A stretch of DNA of 64,000 nt from Ischnura elegans (GCF_921293095.1 NC_060246.1:108976941-109040940), one strand, 5' to 3'; positions 20,646-31,599 are shown, numbered from the stretch's first letter. The notes: generated from the letters alone by a model not told the origin. A program made the numbers and translations.

Positions 20646-21866
20646 GCAATGTTTTAAAAGTTCAATGTTCATTTCACACATTCACTTCGCTTCTTCATTT
20701 TTCATTCTCATTTATACCAGGGATAATAATTCACACCTTTTTATTTACATAAGATTTTAGCATTCATACATGCGAGGCAGCCACTTATACCCCGTGGCCG
20801 CCCGCTCTTTCATACTTGCGTCGTGGCCACTTATACACTATGGCCACGAACGCATTTTCTCCGCCGCGACGTTCTTCTGTCTTGTCTTCCCCGTCCGTCG
20901 GCGCGTGGAAGGCCCCCTAGTTCCACGCGCCACCGCTCCACGCCTGCTGTTGCCTGCCTGCAGCCGGTCGCCGAGCGCGTGAAGAGCTCCAGGTCCACGC
21001 GCAGCTCTCCTGCGCATGGCTGCTGCTGGCGTCGTCGGCAGGGCGGCGGGGACGGGGAGGGCGGGGGGGAAAGAGGGTCGGAAGTACTCGAGGAGAGGCG
21101 ACATTCCTCGGATGCCGCCGAAGGTAGCCGCATTCTTCTCTTCCCCCACTGCCGCCACAGCGCCGGAGACACACTAGCACAACACTCACACATTTGCCCT
21201 GGCATTAGGCCGCTCCCTCCCCTCCGTCACCGGCGCTTGGGAAAGGGCAACGGAGGGGAACACCTGCCTATCGTGGGTACGGCCTGCAGCGAATCCGCCG
21301 CCGGCGCGCCACCTAAGCTAGACTGCGGCCGGCGGGCGAAATAAAAACTTCGGCGGGCGACACCGCACGATGAAATTGGCCATTTAAATCCCTGGGCGCG
21401 CGCGCACGCGGCAATCTCTATTTACACTACGCGCAGGGAACATTCACACGTTCGCCGCGACAACGAAAGACCGTCACGTCGATGCTTACATCGTTGCCGC
21501 GACGCACACACACAGAAAAACGCACTCATGGCCACATCGCGTCACACACGGTGCCGCCCCCGACACAACACATACACTCGAGGATGGTGGGAAACATACA
21601 CACAATGAAGAAGCGAAAACTCACACAATACACACACACATTGACTGCCCGTGAGTATTCCCTTCACTTCACGCGATATATACAAGAAACATTCACACCA
21701 TGGCACGCTGCCCTGCCTCCGAGTGAATTGACGCATTGCGGTCACTGTCCGTCGCACTTATTACACTCGGAGGCGGTGCCGTAAATGGAAAGTCGATGCC
21801 AGACCGTACTTTCGCATTCACATAGCACAAACACACGGGAATCTCACGGGTCCTAACCTAACACGA

Positions 21867-21899
<33 letters not shown>
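21867..21899. repeat. (AT)n microsatellite
   Basis: About 14 AT units interrupted near the end by ACATATAT. It lies in the U-2 3' UTR. Confidence 0.95.
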
Positions 21900-21940
21900 T
21901 AAACATGGCTCCTGGCGTCTCGGGCGGTGAGTGGACGTCC

Positions 21941-23314
21941 TCAGGAGCACATTACACAGGGGCAGGGATCAGAGGGGGTTACGGGAGGGCAAGGGGGGGC
22001 GTCGCGGTCCCTCGGCGTCCTTAGACTCGGCTCCCCTCGTCCAACGATGGGAGCTCCGTCGTCCGGAACGCCGCTCTCCCCCGACGCCGCGTCGTCCTCG
22101 GCGCCTCCCGCTCCAGGCTGCTCCGTGGCGGCGCCTCTGCTCCCTGCCCCTCCTCCGGCGGTGGGTGCGGCAACCCGGATGGGAGTCTCTGCCGGCGGGT
22201 ACTGGCGGACCCCGGTCATGTGCCCGACGTAAATATCCCGCGACCACTTGATGGCCGCGAGAATCATCTTTCGTCGGGCAGGGCGAATGCGGGATTTAGG
22301 GACGTGGAGCCGGGCGAGGAGAGAGTCATTCTTCCACGTCCAGCTCCCCAGTGCGCCTACCACCAACGCGTCGAGATGGACCTCCATCTTGTAGGCGCAC
22401 CGGACCCGCATTCGATCGACCAGGGCGGCGTATTTTTCGATCTTCTTCGCCTTCGCTGCTGCCATGGCCTCCGGTCGGTTCTCGAAGGGCACTGTGATGT
22501 CGATCACGTGGATCACGCCCCTCGGAACCTCCCATATGACCAAGTCGGGACGCAGCAGCGATTCGTCGCCAGGTACCCGCTGATTAACTCGCACCTCCCA
22601 TCCTTGCGGCAGCTCAGCGACCAGCAGACGGATGATTTCGTCGTGGCGCCGGGTCCACCCGTCCGCATGCGGCAAGCAGTGGTTCACCACATGCGGCAAG
22701 GTCTCCTCCGCGTGTCCACAGACCCGGCACCGAGTGTCTCTCCTGGCCGCTCCTCTTCTTGCCGCATTCAGGGGGAGAACGTTCAGCCGCGCTCTGTGAA
22801 TGAAGCGCCAGTTGCGAAACCGGATCCCCACACCTCCCGACACCCAGTGGTTCGAGTCCGGGTGTCGAGAGCTCACCGCTATCACCTTGTCTTGATCCGG
22901 CTTCGCGACCAGCGAGCGCCCGAAGCCCTCCCCCATGGTCGCCAAGATGATTCCGTGCAGCCTCCTCCGGGCAGAGGCCGGCACGGTCATCTCTTCCCTA
23001 GTCGGCGTCACTCGCTGGACGACGATGGCCAACTCCGCCCTGGCGGCGCTCCACGCCCACCGGATATCTACGAAGCGCCGCAGTTGCCTCGTCGCCGCGC
23101 GCACTCTGGTCCAGTGCGATGACGCCGCGATCGTTCCCGTCCCGACGACGTCGTCGGCGGCGCCATTGAGGAAGTCGCACATCGACTCCCTACTCAGCAC
23201 CGCCGTCCGTTGCGTCCTTCCCGTCCGCCTGCTGATGATGTCCCGCAAGGTGTGCCACGCAACATCCGCGACGCACGCGTCCGGACATGTGAGCATCCGG
23301 AACGCGAGCACCAC
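21941..23314 (-). CDS. U-2 C-terminal region: zinc knuckle and restriction-like endonuclease
   Basis: Open frame of 457 residues; it lacks its own start because it is the continuation of the RT polyprotein. Order: MCDFLNGAADDVVG, RFRNWRFIHRARLNVLPLN, knuckle CRVCGHAEETLPHVVNHC (Cx2C, H, C), nuclease core LLRPDLVIWE ... GVIHVIDITVPFENR ... AKAKKIEKY (PD, D and K of the PD-(D/E)xK fold), LVVGALGSW, and WSDRIY-like IKWSRDIYVGHM near the end. The Pro/Ala-rich tail is variable. This domain nicks the U2 gene. All key residues I can see are present. Confidence 0.87.
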   Translation of the reverse strand: MVLAFRMLTCPDACVADVAWHTLRDIISRRTGRTQRTAVLSRESMCDFLNGAADDVVGTGTIAASSHWTRVRAATRQLRRFVDIRWAWSAARAELAIVVQRVTPTREEMTVPASARRRLHGIILATMGEGFGRSLVAKPDQDKVIAVSSRHPDSNHWVSGGVGIRFRNWRFIHRARLNVLPLNAARRGAARRDTRCRVCGHAEETLPHVVNHCLPHADGWTRRHDEIIRLLVAELPQGWEVRVNQRVPGDESLLRPDLVIWEVPRGVIHVIDITVPFENRPEAMAAAKAKKIEKYAALVDRMRVRCAYKMEVHLDALVVGALGSWTWKNDSLLARLHVPKSRIRPARRKMILAAIKWSRDIYVGHMTGVRQYPPAETPIRVAAPTAGGGAGSRGAATEQPGAGGAEDDAASGESGVPDDGAPIVGRGEPSLRTPRDRDAPPCPPVTPSDPCPCVMCS

Positions 23315-24605
23315 GGTGAGCGCATCCTTGCGGGCCGGCAGCGGGACGTAGCCACCCCCTCCCCGGCTCCTGGAGGGAGATCATTTCCCGCGCCGCGCGG
23401 GTCGGGAGACTCATCCACTTCTTCACCATTCGCTGCATCTCCTTGTCGAAGTCGTGGATGGCCTTCTTCGGGACAGGGACGATTCGGAGGGGAAATTCGA
23501 GACGCGGTGTCAGGAAGACGTGCACCGCGTCTATCTTCTGCCACGGCGCCAAGTCCGATTCGTCGAGCCGCCGGAGATCCTCGAGGATGGAGTCGAGCGT
23601 CGTGGCGGGCGCCGCGTTGACTTTCAGGCCGATCGGTGCCCCCAGGTAGGTGTATGAGTCACCTACGCCGAGCGACCTGATGGGAGAGCCGCAGATGGAA
23701 AAGGGGGTGCGTTGAACACCCCTGGAGCGCTGTGGCGTCGTGCATCGCCAGTCCACGTGTAGCGATGCACACTTCCCCGGATTGAAGGTTAAGCCACAGC
23801 ACTCGGCGGCCCTTCCCGCGACGTCCAGAAGCGCCGCGAGGAATTCCGCACTCCCCCCACGAGGACTAAATCGTCCGCGTACGCCAAGACTTTGACGCAC
23901 GCAGTCCCCATGGGAAAGCCTTGGAGAGTGCGATCCTCCGAAATCGCTCGCAGTACAGGCTCCAGCGCCAGGTTAAACAGTAGGGGAAAGGGGGTCCCCC
24001 TGGCGAACACCACTCGTCACGGTGATCGAATCCGTGACTCCACCCGCAGCAGCTACCGTCATCGTGGAACCACGGAGCATGTCCTCGATCACCGTGACGC
24101 ACTTCACTGGGAGGCCGATCTCGCGGAGCACTCGCAGGATGTGGTCATGGGGTACCGACGGAAAAGCGTCGTCCAAGTCGAGCCACGCGACGGCCACCTG
24201 TCCGAAACTCGCCCTCGCGTGCTCTATGGCCGACTGGAGCACAAAGTTGTGGTCCATGCAGCCCTCCGTGGCGGGGATGAAGCCCTTTTGGGTAGGGAAG
24301 GAAAGGCGCTTCCCACGGAGGGCCCAGGGGAGCATCCGGTCCGCCAGCACGCCCATGAACACTTTCGCCAACGTGTTCGCCAATGAGATCGGCCTCCAAT
24401 TTCGCACTTCGTGCTCACTCCCCCCCTTGTGCAGCAGGGTGACCCGCGTCTCCTTCCACTGCGGGGGCACCCTCCCCAACTCCACACACCGGTTGAAAAT
24501 GGCCGCCAGCACCTCGCCATTAGAGTCAACAAACCGGTATGCAGAGTAGGGCACGCCGTCAGGTCCCGGAGCCGACGCCCGCGTCCTCTTCAGCCGGTCG
24601 ATCAC
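23190..24605 (-). pseudogene. U-2 reverse transcriptase, frameshifted
   Basis: Frames 24605-23973 and 23900-23190 together cover the RT: APGPDGVPYSAYR, WRPISLANTLAKVF, motif A AWLDLDDAFPSVPH, motif B SGVRQGDPLSP, motif C AYADDLVLVGG, then NPGKCASLHVDW. Single-base differences relative to U-1 near 23990 and 23855 break the frame, and a further loss in the segment before DRLKRTRA comes from a shortened G-run at 24708-24714 (one base fewer than U-1). All catalytic motifs are readable. Confidence 0.83.
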
Positions 24606-26350
24606 CTTTTCCGGTGTGATCGGAGAGGTGATCTCCCGCTGGCCGCTCCCTCGACGTCCTGGTGGGAACTCCGGGATGAAAGCCGGCCATGGCTGCGTCG
24701 GATCGTAGGGGGGGAGGGACGGGTGAAGTGGGCCTTGAGGGAAGCCAGGGGGATTTCACAAAGCTCTTCGGTCGGTGCGCAAATCCGCCGGAAAGCTCTT
24801 CCTTTCCCGCTACGGTAGAGGTTTTGGAGGTCTGCAGCGGGCAAAGGGCGGGGGTTGGGCCGGGGGGTCACCGTGGGGAGCCTTGGAGGGGGGCTGAACG
24901 CAGCGGCTGCCGCTGTGACCTCGCTTACGACGGCAAAGAGTGAGTTTGCCGTCTGGGGGTCACGCAGCCACTTCTCCTGTCTTTCACTCAACTCCCCTTC
25001 CCCTTCGTCACCTAAGGGTGTGGGTATGGGCACCAACACTGGGGCTGGAGGGCCGGAGGACTCACTACCCACTGCTGGGGGGAGGCTTGGTACATCGGCG
25101 GAGGGGGGAAGGGGCCCGCCTGTGTCCACCGTTGGGCCTCCATCCCGTAGCGGATCGGCCACTCGGTCTCCTGCGGCCCCCAGGGATAATTGCCCCGGGC
25201 GTGTGGGGGCCAGGCCACTCGGGGCATCACGGGGGGCGGGGGGGGGGGGCGAACGGGAGCTCGCACATGAGTGGGAGGACTGTGTCGGCGGAACGCGGAA
25301 CTGCTCCCACGATGCACCGCGCATGTGGGACCTGCCGCGCTCCTCTTCCGGAAGGGGAATGTCAGAGATCGGACTAAGATCTCTGACGTGGCAGCGGGGG
25401 GTGAGGGGGGAGGGGAGGGAAGGGGAATACGGGACGAGGGACACTGCGGGATCCGCCATCGTGTACTCCGGGCCACGCACTTCGTCCGTGTCCGACACCG
25501 GAGCACACTCACTTGCCCCACACGCAACACTTGCGGAGGCAGATGGCTCGTCGCTCTGTGTGCCGACAGACCGATACCGCCACCTGTCCACCACCACAAA
25601 CCGCTGCGTGTTGTCACAATGTCTTGTCGGCGACAGCAGGCCGTCCGACAACGCCCCCTGGGGCGGTACCGATCCGTCCTCCAGGGAGCCACCATACAGG
25701 GGAGGGGAAACACGCGGCGACGCCGGGCTGTCCTGCGCTTAGTCTCGGCGCGGCTGCGCACCGTCCTCCGAGACGACACTCACACTCTCACACTCGCTCA
25801 CACGAGGCGACGCCAGGCCGTCCATCGCAGACGCAGCTGGGGATGACTGCGGAGCACTTGGAGTGGGAGAGACGCGGGAGGGGGAGGGAGATTGTGTCGG
25901 GAGGAACACAATCTCCGGGGATGATCCACGGACGCTAGGGCAACGTTCCGTGACACCAGGGGCCAGGGGGAGGGGGCGGGGCAAAACGAGGTCGTCGACA
26001 GGGGGGGCACTGTCAATGTCGACCCGGAGGTCGTCCGACGCTACACTCGCTTTGGCGGATCCCGAGGGAGCACTGTTGGGGGAGGGGAGGCGCACACGTG
26101 GGGAAGCGAGGAAGGCGGGAGAACGAATCGGGGCCGAGGCGAGGGCTTTTGGGTCCCACGAACCGCCACTCCACTCCTCTTCAAGCATCTTCCGCCACGA
26201 CCGGGTAATGCTCCCAGCAGAATCCATGGCGGGAAGCAGCGATGGAGAGTACTGGGAGTCGGGAGGGGCGTAGGGAACGTCACGCGGGCGATGCAATCCC
26301 CTCTCCTTCGCCTTCCGGCGGGTTCGTTGGGCGACGGGCGGTGTTGCCAT
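24602..26350 (-). pseudogene. U-2 N-terminal region
   Basis: ATG at 26350, MATPPVAQRTRRKAKERG as in U-1. A stop near 25739 (TAA for GAA) splits it; the same frame resumes through 25651-24602. Compared with U-1, the segment between EQFRV and the CASSR/SYSRASSR block is missing (about 560 bases, including the Arg-rich stretch). Unlike in U-1, the frame after the long C-run at 25231-25250 stays in register with the RT side, supporting a single long ORF as the ancestral layout. Confidence 0.75.
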
Positions 26351-27011
26351 ACTGGAAGGGCGGGAAGTTGGCGCGTCGGAAGCGCGTGGCGGGGAACCAC
26401 GCGGCGAGGGACCACGTGGCGGGGGACCAGGTGCTTAGCAACAGCCGAACGGTGCACGCTAGGTGCACCAAAGTTGCTCAAACTGTTGCTAACACTGACA
26501 CAAACACACACACACAAAACCACAACACTTTAACTCACGCGCAACTCAACATTTTCACGGAAAACTGCGCCAACTTCCGGCGCCACTGGCGGGCGCCACC
26601 GGCTGGTGGCGGGCGGTGGGCTGGTGGCGAGTCGAACTCGCGGCCAGTAGCACCAATGACTATCCGTTACTCCCTCCCAAAATGTCTCGGGTGTGCCGGC
26701 ACACACACCCGAGAAAAACGGCCCCCCAGAATTTTGGCGCCTTTTCCTAAAATCCGCAATTCGCGAGAAATCGGCACCAAAATCGGGCAGGGGGGGCTGG
26801 CACACACACTTGCACTGGACCAAAGTGGCCGGAATCTACGTCCCGCGGTTTGGGCACAACCGCGGTTTGTCAATTCCGGGCTTTGGCGGACGCACGAAGT
26901 CCGAGAATTGACGCGCTCTCTCCGGCCGGCAGGGCGGCAGGGATGAGCCGGGGAATCCCAGCGCCGTCGGGCTCTCGGGAGCGCTCCGTAGGCACGTCCG
27001 CTCTCTTCGAA
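26351..27011 (-). promoter_or_regulatory. U-2 5' UTR with conserved hairpins
   Basis: As in U-1: tandem ACCACGTGGCGGGG units (26390-26430), nested hairpin 26435-26492 (TAGCAACAG/CTGTTGCTA around GGTGCAC/GTGCACC) and the GTGTGCCGGCACAC palindrome (about 26690-26712). The first transcribed bases after U2 are TTCGAAGAGAGCGGACG, against CTCGAAGAGAGCGGACG in U-1. Confidence 0.6.
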
Positions 27012-27046
27012 ACTACACTCCGATCTCAGCCGTAAGGCCGAGGAGC
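27012..27046 (-). ncRNA. U2 snRNA 5' fragment, diverged, upstream target of U-2
   Basis: On the minus strand CTCCTCGGCCTTACGGCT then GAGATCGGAGTGTAGT. It is recognisable as U2 nt 5-38 with several changes, and ends at the same GTAGT as the U-1 flank. The change to GGAG before TGTAGT is shared with 27269-27304. It is fused on its 5' side to the B-3 tail. Confidence 0.78.
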
Positions 27047-27268
27047 CGTGCCCGTATAAAATGTTTATTGCACATATTCTGAAAAGTACATGCCAGATTT
27101 GTTACAATATCATAATTTGCTTGATTTACAATTGTTTTTGAAGTTATGATCTTGCTTTACAATATTTTTCAAAGTAATTATCTTATATAATGTGTTAACA
27201 AATTTTTAATTCATTCTTCTATACCAGTTTCCATCTCCTGTCTGTCCTGCTCGCCGTACTAAAAAGAG
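27047..27268 (-). mobile_element. B-3: family B 3' tail starting exactly at the U2 site
   Basis: A 222-base piece homologous to the last part of the B-1 3' UTR (10003-10224), from CTCTTTTTAGTACGGCGAG to TGTGCAATAAACATTTT. Its 5' edge is the U2 GTAGT junction at 27269, the same place where U-1 and U-2 start. It is either a 5'-truncated B insertion into U2, or a short U2-headed SINE-like unit using the B tail. Confidence 0.78.
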
Positions 27269-27304
27269 ACTACACTCCTATCTTAGCCATAAGGCTGAGG
27301 ACCG
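27269..27304 (-). ncRNA. U2 snRNA 5' fragment, upstream of B-3
   Basis: On the minus strand CCTCAGCCTTATGGCTAAG then ATAGGAGTGTAGT. It matches U2 nt 7-38 with a few substitutions and ends at GTAGT. Confidence 0.8.
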
Positions 27305-27599
27305 GAATTTTTTTGTGCCCGGCTCTGCGCTAGGATCAGTGCATAGAATTTGATGCACTTCTCTCTAGTGTTACATTATCCATCCTCTCCATGATTTTTC
27401 AAACGATGTTCTATAATTTTTCGAATTAGTTCATTTTCACGTTTTGCAGTCTATTTCCTTGGCATCATTTCCTGATTTCATTCCGATTTACGGATTTTTT
27501 TCTATTCCTTCCCCTTCTTCGAGTGCCCAATTTGTCTCCCAGTCACTCGGCACACGCATTGAAAAAAAAGCAATCGTTTTTTCAGTCTCCTCACACCCG
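27305..27599. other. Unassigned AT-rich stretch
   Basis: No gene, no clear similarity to the other elements in the window. It contains A/T runs and CTTCTCTCTAG-type pyrimidine tracts. Confidence 0.4.
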
Positions 27600-28085
27600 G
27601 CCCAGTGTAACCGTGTGCACCAATCACGTGGTTGGCAACAGCCAAACTGCTCACACTACGCGCACCAAACTCGCACAGCCCGTTTAGCACACAAACACTA
27701 ACACTGTTAAAAATTCACATCGATAACTTGCACCCAACTCTATATTTTGGACGTTAAAGACGGCCTAGCGTAGGCGCCGCTGTACGGCACCCAGGGCGTC
27801 TTAGGAAAGTGCACTCCCGCACAGGCACTGTTTACAATCACGCAAACCAACACATAACATATCAGGGGTGTGCCGGCACACACACCCGCGATATTGGCCG
27901 CACCCGACATTTGGCGCCAAAATGGTAAAATGCACAGTTAGGGGATTTTCGGCACCAAACTCGGGCTGCAGCGGGCGGGTACACTAACATAGACACTGTA
28001 AAAAGTCCAAGGTCCTAACACATCCAGGTGCGGCACCACGGCAGTTGGAAACTTCCGCAACGTCGCCGCAGTGTTTACAATTCCC
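27600..28085 (-). mobile_element. U-6: family U 5' UTR fragment
   Basis: Diverged but colinear with the U-1/U-2 leaders: GGCAACAGCC with a GTGCACC-like partner (27640-27690), the GTGTGCCGGCACAC palindrome (about 27867-27880), TTTGGCGCCAAAATGG and TTTTCGGCACCAAACTCGGG. The coding part is absent. Its 5' side joins B-4. It is a more distant U subfamily than U-1/U-2. Confidence 0.65.
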
Positions 28086-28109
28086 CTTCCTTGGGGTTTT
28101 GTCATATCC

Positions 28110-28331
28110 ACATTCACGCTTTCATTCAAACACATCTATCACACTCATCCATTCTATCATTCACGCCCTGGTTTTCTAAATTCTGATCATTTACTCCCAC
28201 GGTGACCACACTATTATTCCCATCCCTCTCTTCCCCCTCGGCCAGGCCTACGGGATCTAGTGGTGGTCCAACACATGCATTAACATGGTTCTTACAACAT
28301 CTCAAATTAGTAAATTTTTTGAGACACCACA
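28110..28331 (-). pseudogene. B-4 N-terminal region, downstream of the pogo-like insertion
   Basis: Reads CCKNHVNACVGPPLDPVGLAEGEE, matching B-1 CKLHVYACVGTPPDPVVLAEGEG, then an acidic stretch. It continues the zinc-finger segment at 31865-32034, from which it is separated by the 3.5-kb DNA transposon. Confidence 0.75.
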
Positions 28332-28333
28332 TA

Positions 28334-28940
28334 GGGTAGAATGCCCTATTGTTGGCACTCCCCAGTTGTTGGCACTCTGTAATTAACTGTGTGATATTAA
28401 GAGATAGGGATGCATTGCATTTTTGATGCTTCTGTATTTAGAATCAAAGAAGTTTACTAAATATGTATTAGCGGTTCCGTCCACCTTACACCATTTGAGA
28501 AGTGACTGCGGACCATATAACCAAGTGCTGCATTTTCTTTGGAGAAATTGGAGGTTTTCTTAGCGGAAAATTAAGAATGTTACTTCATTTGGATGCGTTT
28601 TTTATCAATATTAACCCATTAAATAGTATGAAACTTAGATATTTGTAATGATAGTAATACCTCAATGAGGGTGTTTTTTATTTAGAGCCTGTTATCGTAA
28701 TTAAAATTGATTTTTATGGGGTGCCAATCACTGGTATGTAAATATTGTTAGTTTCCAGTGATTGGCACTGGGTGCCAAGTATTGGAAATTTCAGCAACTA
28801 CATTTATATATTTATTTTGTTCGCCAAATGCATTGTACTGCTAGTATAAATGTGCATTTTATATTTTGACTAATAGAAATGAGCGTAACCAGTACTTGGC
28901 ATGGGTGCCAATAACTAGAAAAATGGGTGCCAATGATTGG
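28334..28940. repeat. Left subterminal repeats of the pogo-like element
   Basis: Repeated GTTGGCACT (28352, 28369), GTGCCAATCACTGG (about 28722), CCAGTGATTGGCACTGGGTG (about 28756), GGGTGCCAATAACTAG (about 28903) and GGGTGCCAATGATTGG (about 28924). Such arrays are usually transposase binding sites. Confidence 0.8.
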
Positions 28941-29366
28941 ATAATTAATAACTTCAAAGAATTTCAAGCAAAACAATTGATGATTGATGATACCAAGAAT
29001 TCGAGAAAAATAATCGCGGAAATCCTTCTAAGGGCAATACTCCTGGAAATAAGTGGTATCATGGCTTCCTATACCCTGAAATTTCTTACCGTTCATTTGA
29101 AGGAGTAACTGATGCAAGTGCATGCGTGAGCGATATCCTATATATATGCGAGGCTGGTTTAAACCTATGGAAGACATTCTTAAAGAACAAAACAAGTATG
29201 ATATCCTCTCTGATCTGAATAGTGTGTTAGTTGGCGAATAAACTAATTTCATGTCATGCCCTGAAAAGAACTAAGTGCTTGCCCCTCTGGATCAAAAAAT
29301 GTATATGAAGTTACCCCCACCGTCACGTGAAGGCAACACTAACCGTCATAATTACCTTTTCATCCT

Positions 29367-29435
29367 CAGGAAATACATCTACATCTACGTAATACCCCGC
29401 AAGCCGCCTAAAAGGCGTGTGGCAGGGGGTGTTAG
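29367..29435. repeat. Short dispersed-repeat-like segment
   Basis: ACATCTACATCTACGTAATA followed by CCCCGCAAGCCGCC and AGGCGTGTGGCAGGGGGTG. This layout recalls a widespread short insect repeat I have seen in random genomic sequence; the family is not identified. It would be an insertion into the pogo-like element. Confidence 0.3.
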
Positions 29436-29534
29436 GACACCAGCCGTTTACAGCTACAAAAATACGTGTCCTCCGATGATCATCTACCTTCTACAGAGGA
29501 TCCCTAATAAAATAGTCCAAAAGGTTCCTGAAAA

Positions 29535-29891
29535 ATGGGGGATAGGGCGCAGTGGCAATGGGTGGATGAGGTCAAAGTGTTTTTAAATTTATTGGGAAAT
29601 GTTTTTCATCTTTATCTTTTGGAAAATAAAATCCCATTACCAGTAGTGTTGTTTGTAGATGGCCACAAAACCCATCTGCTATACCACCGCAGTTCGCTAT
29701 TCAAAGAATTTCAAATTATTCTAATTGCTCTGTACCAAAATGCCACAAAAATATTGCAACCCGCTGATGTGGCTGCCTTTAGGCCAATAAAGACTAGTGG
29801 AAGGATGCCGTACTCGAATAGACCAAAAACCCTAACGCCGATAAAAAGAGGATTTTGTTCCCATTCTTTCAGCCATATTAAACAACATTGA
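29535..29891 (+). pseudogene. DDE transposase remnant (pogo/jerky type)
   Basis: Contains LPVVLFVDGHKTHLLYH, with the second catalytic Asp of the DDE_1 family in the usual DGHxSH-like context. LIALYQNATKILQPADVA follows, matching the L-PN-A-T-H-x-LQPxD block, and then FRPIKTSGRM. The N-terminal DNA-binding domains and first catalytic Asp are lost, or unrecognisable upstream (28866-29108 may be a remnant). Confidence 0.75.
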
Positions 29892-31145
29892 CTTATCTAG
29901 AATAGTTAAGAATGGTTTCAGGGCATTAGGTCTATATCCATGGAATGCCAACGCAATAGATTATTCTAAGTGCCTAGGAAAGCGTTCATCCAAAGTCAGT
30001 GTGAATATCTCAGTTTGTAAGATGAATCCACTTCCATAAGATGATTTTTCTTTGATGGTTGGGGAAGAGCAAAGTGAAATTTTTTAAAGTATTCAACAAA
30101 ATTTGGGAAAAGGAGAGGAATTCAGAGTTCTATATAGATTGTGGGAGCGCTATCAAATTACAATGCAAATTGATGGAGAATGAGGAAGAAGGAACGGGTG
30201 ATAAAGTAATTGTACTTGTACATAACCAGCATAACACAGAAGATAGGACTACCGATAGATTTATGTGGAGACTGAGGCAGCATTATCTGAAATTCCTGCT
30301 GAGCCACACATACACAGGTCAGACCTAACCGTGGGTCCATGCCACGATGAAGGACCATATAGTGTAACCTCAATGAATATCATTCTTTTTTGGCCCGAAA
30401 CACGAAAAAGAAAGGAAAAAAGAAGTACCGAAAGGGTACCATTTGTACAAGACGTAAATTGACCCCAGAAAAATGGAAATAATGCCATGACAAGAAAAAA
30501 AGAATAAAATAAGAAACTCAAACAGAAAAGGAACTAAGAAAGGAGGAAAGGGAGGAGAAAAAACTGCAGAAGCAAGCAACAAAAAAGACTTTTAAAGAAA
30601 AGGCAATAAAATGACCATTCAAAATAGAGCCAAAGAGAATGTAAAAGGCAGCTAAACCATTGATATTAGGAAATGAGCAGGAATAGCTACCATCCCAAAG
30701 TATTTTTCGTACATCTTTACCACAAAAACAATAGGTGATTCAAAAGGAGTAAAAGAGTCCATCCAGCTGTGCGAAGGGTCCCAGGTTACCTAAGCGAGGT
30801 CCTACAGCCTTGCGAAGGTGTCAATTCGGGGGTGTGTGCTTGTGTCTGTGGTAGTCGCGTGGAAGTAATTCCCGTAAACTGTAACAGGAGGGCATTCTGG
30901 TGAAGTGTTTTTTCCTTATTCCTCTGGCGAGTGGTGTCAAATTTTACGGCCATTTGAGAACCCACTATTGAATCCTCTATTATAGAGGCCGTAGATCTCA
31001 TTTCCCCCGTTAACCAACTATCATCTATCACAACAACAAGGTCAAAAGTCTTTCGCCATTGAATCTCATCGTTCACTGGCATTGGAAGAAAAGTCGTACT
31101 CACACCTGTCAGTGGAAGGAATTTACCAATGGTATGTGTAACTCC

Positions 31146-31321
31146 TATGTGGGGCAAAAGAAGGTAGGAATTGAATGCAGCAATTGCAAGAAGTTGTATC
31201 ACCTAAATTGTGTCCCAAAAACGCACCAAATGCATCTTCCAGATGATACTAACTTTAATCTATTTGTTTGTTATGAATGCTATGAGTTTTCAGAGGACAG
31301 CACTTCCCAAACTGATCTATA
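31146..31321 (+). pseudogene. PHD-like zinc finger tail of the pogo-like element
   Basis: Reads VGIECSNCKKLYHLNCVPK then FVCYECYEFSED: a C-x2-C, H-x2-C, C-x2-C series typical of the C-terminal half of a PHD finger. It sits 1.2 kb after the DDE block inside the same inverted repeats. PHD tails occur on some pogo-like transposases; that it belongs to this one is inferred from position. Confidence 0.55.
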
Positions 31322-31599
31322 GATATTTTGAAGAGATAAAACAAATATTAATCTAAATACATAATAAACATGTAAAGTTTTACTTTTTTAGTCCAAAAAT
31401 AATTTGTTTTGAGCGTAAAATCATTAAAACGTAAAATTTTTAAGTTACAGCATTGGATTTTCACTTAAAGATATTTTACCACCTCTCACTGTTTTAATAT
31501 ACTTACAGGTAAGATAATGATCGAGTCATTAGCTTAAAAAGGCTATATTTCTTTAATATATTATAACTTAAAAGAAAATGTGCTAAGCAGTGCGTGAAA

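Larger units (their letters stand above)
20429..21940 (-). promoter_or_regulatory. U-2 3' UTR
   Basis: A 1.5-kb UTR with many CA-rich stretches, motifs of the type CCACTTATACACTATGG (20828-20845, 20787-20805) that recur in U-3 and U-4, an (AT)n run at 21867-21899 and the terminal hairpin module (20495-20645). No ORF of note. Confidence 0.7.
20429..27011 (-). mobile_element. U-2: full-span U2-targeted RLE retrotransposon (Utopia-like)
   Basis: This is the only copy here that keeps both termini and all domains: 5' UTR (27011-26351), N-terminal region (26350-24602), RT (24605-23190), C-terminal knuckle plus RLE (23314-21941) and a 1.5-kb 3' UTR with the tail hairpin module. It begins after GTGTAGT of a diverged U2 fragment (27012-27046). 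It is broken by several stops and frameshifts and lacks about 560 bases of the N-terminal region that U-1 has. U-1 and U-2 are very similar (long exact runs in the RT region), so they belong to one family. Confidence 0.87.

Noticed and set aside
20770-21344. GC-rich open frames on both strands in the U-2 3' UTR
   Set aside because: No known motifs, not conserved in U-3, and compositional; treated as UTR.
27258-27272. Splice-acceptor-like CTCTTTTTAG at the U2/B-3 junction (minus strand)
   Set aside because: The same pyrimidine run is an ordinary part of the B 3' UTR in B-1 and B-2; no donor or exon structure visible.
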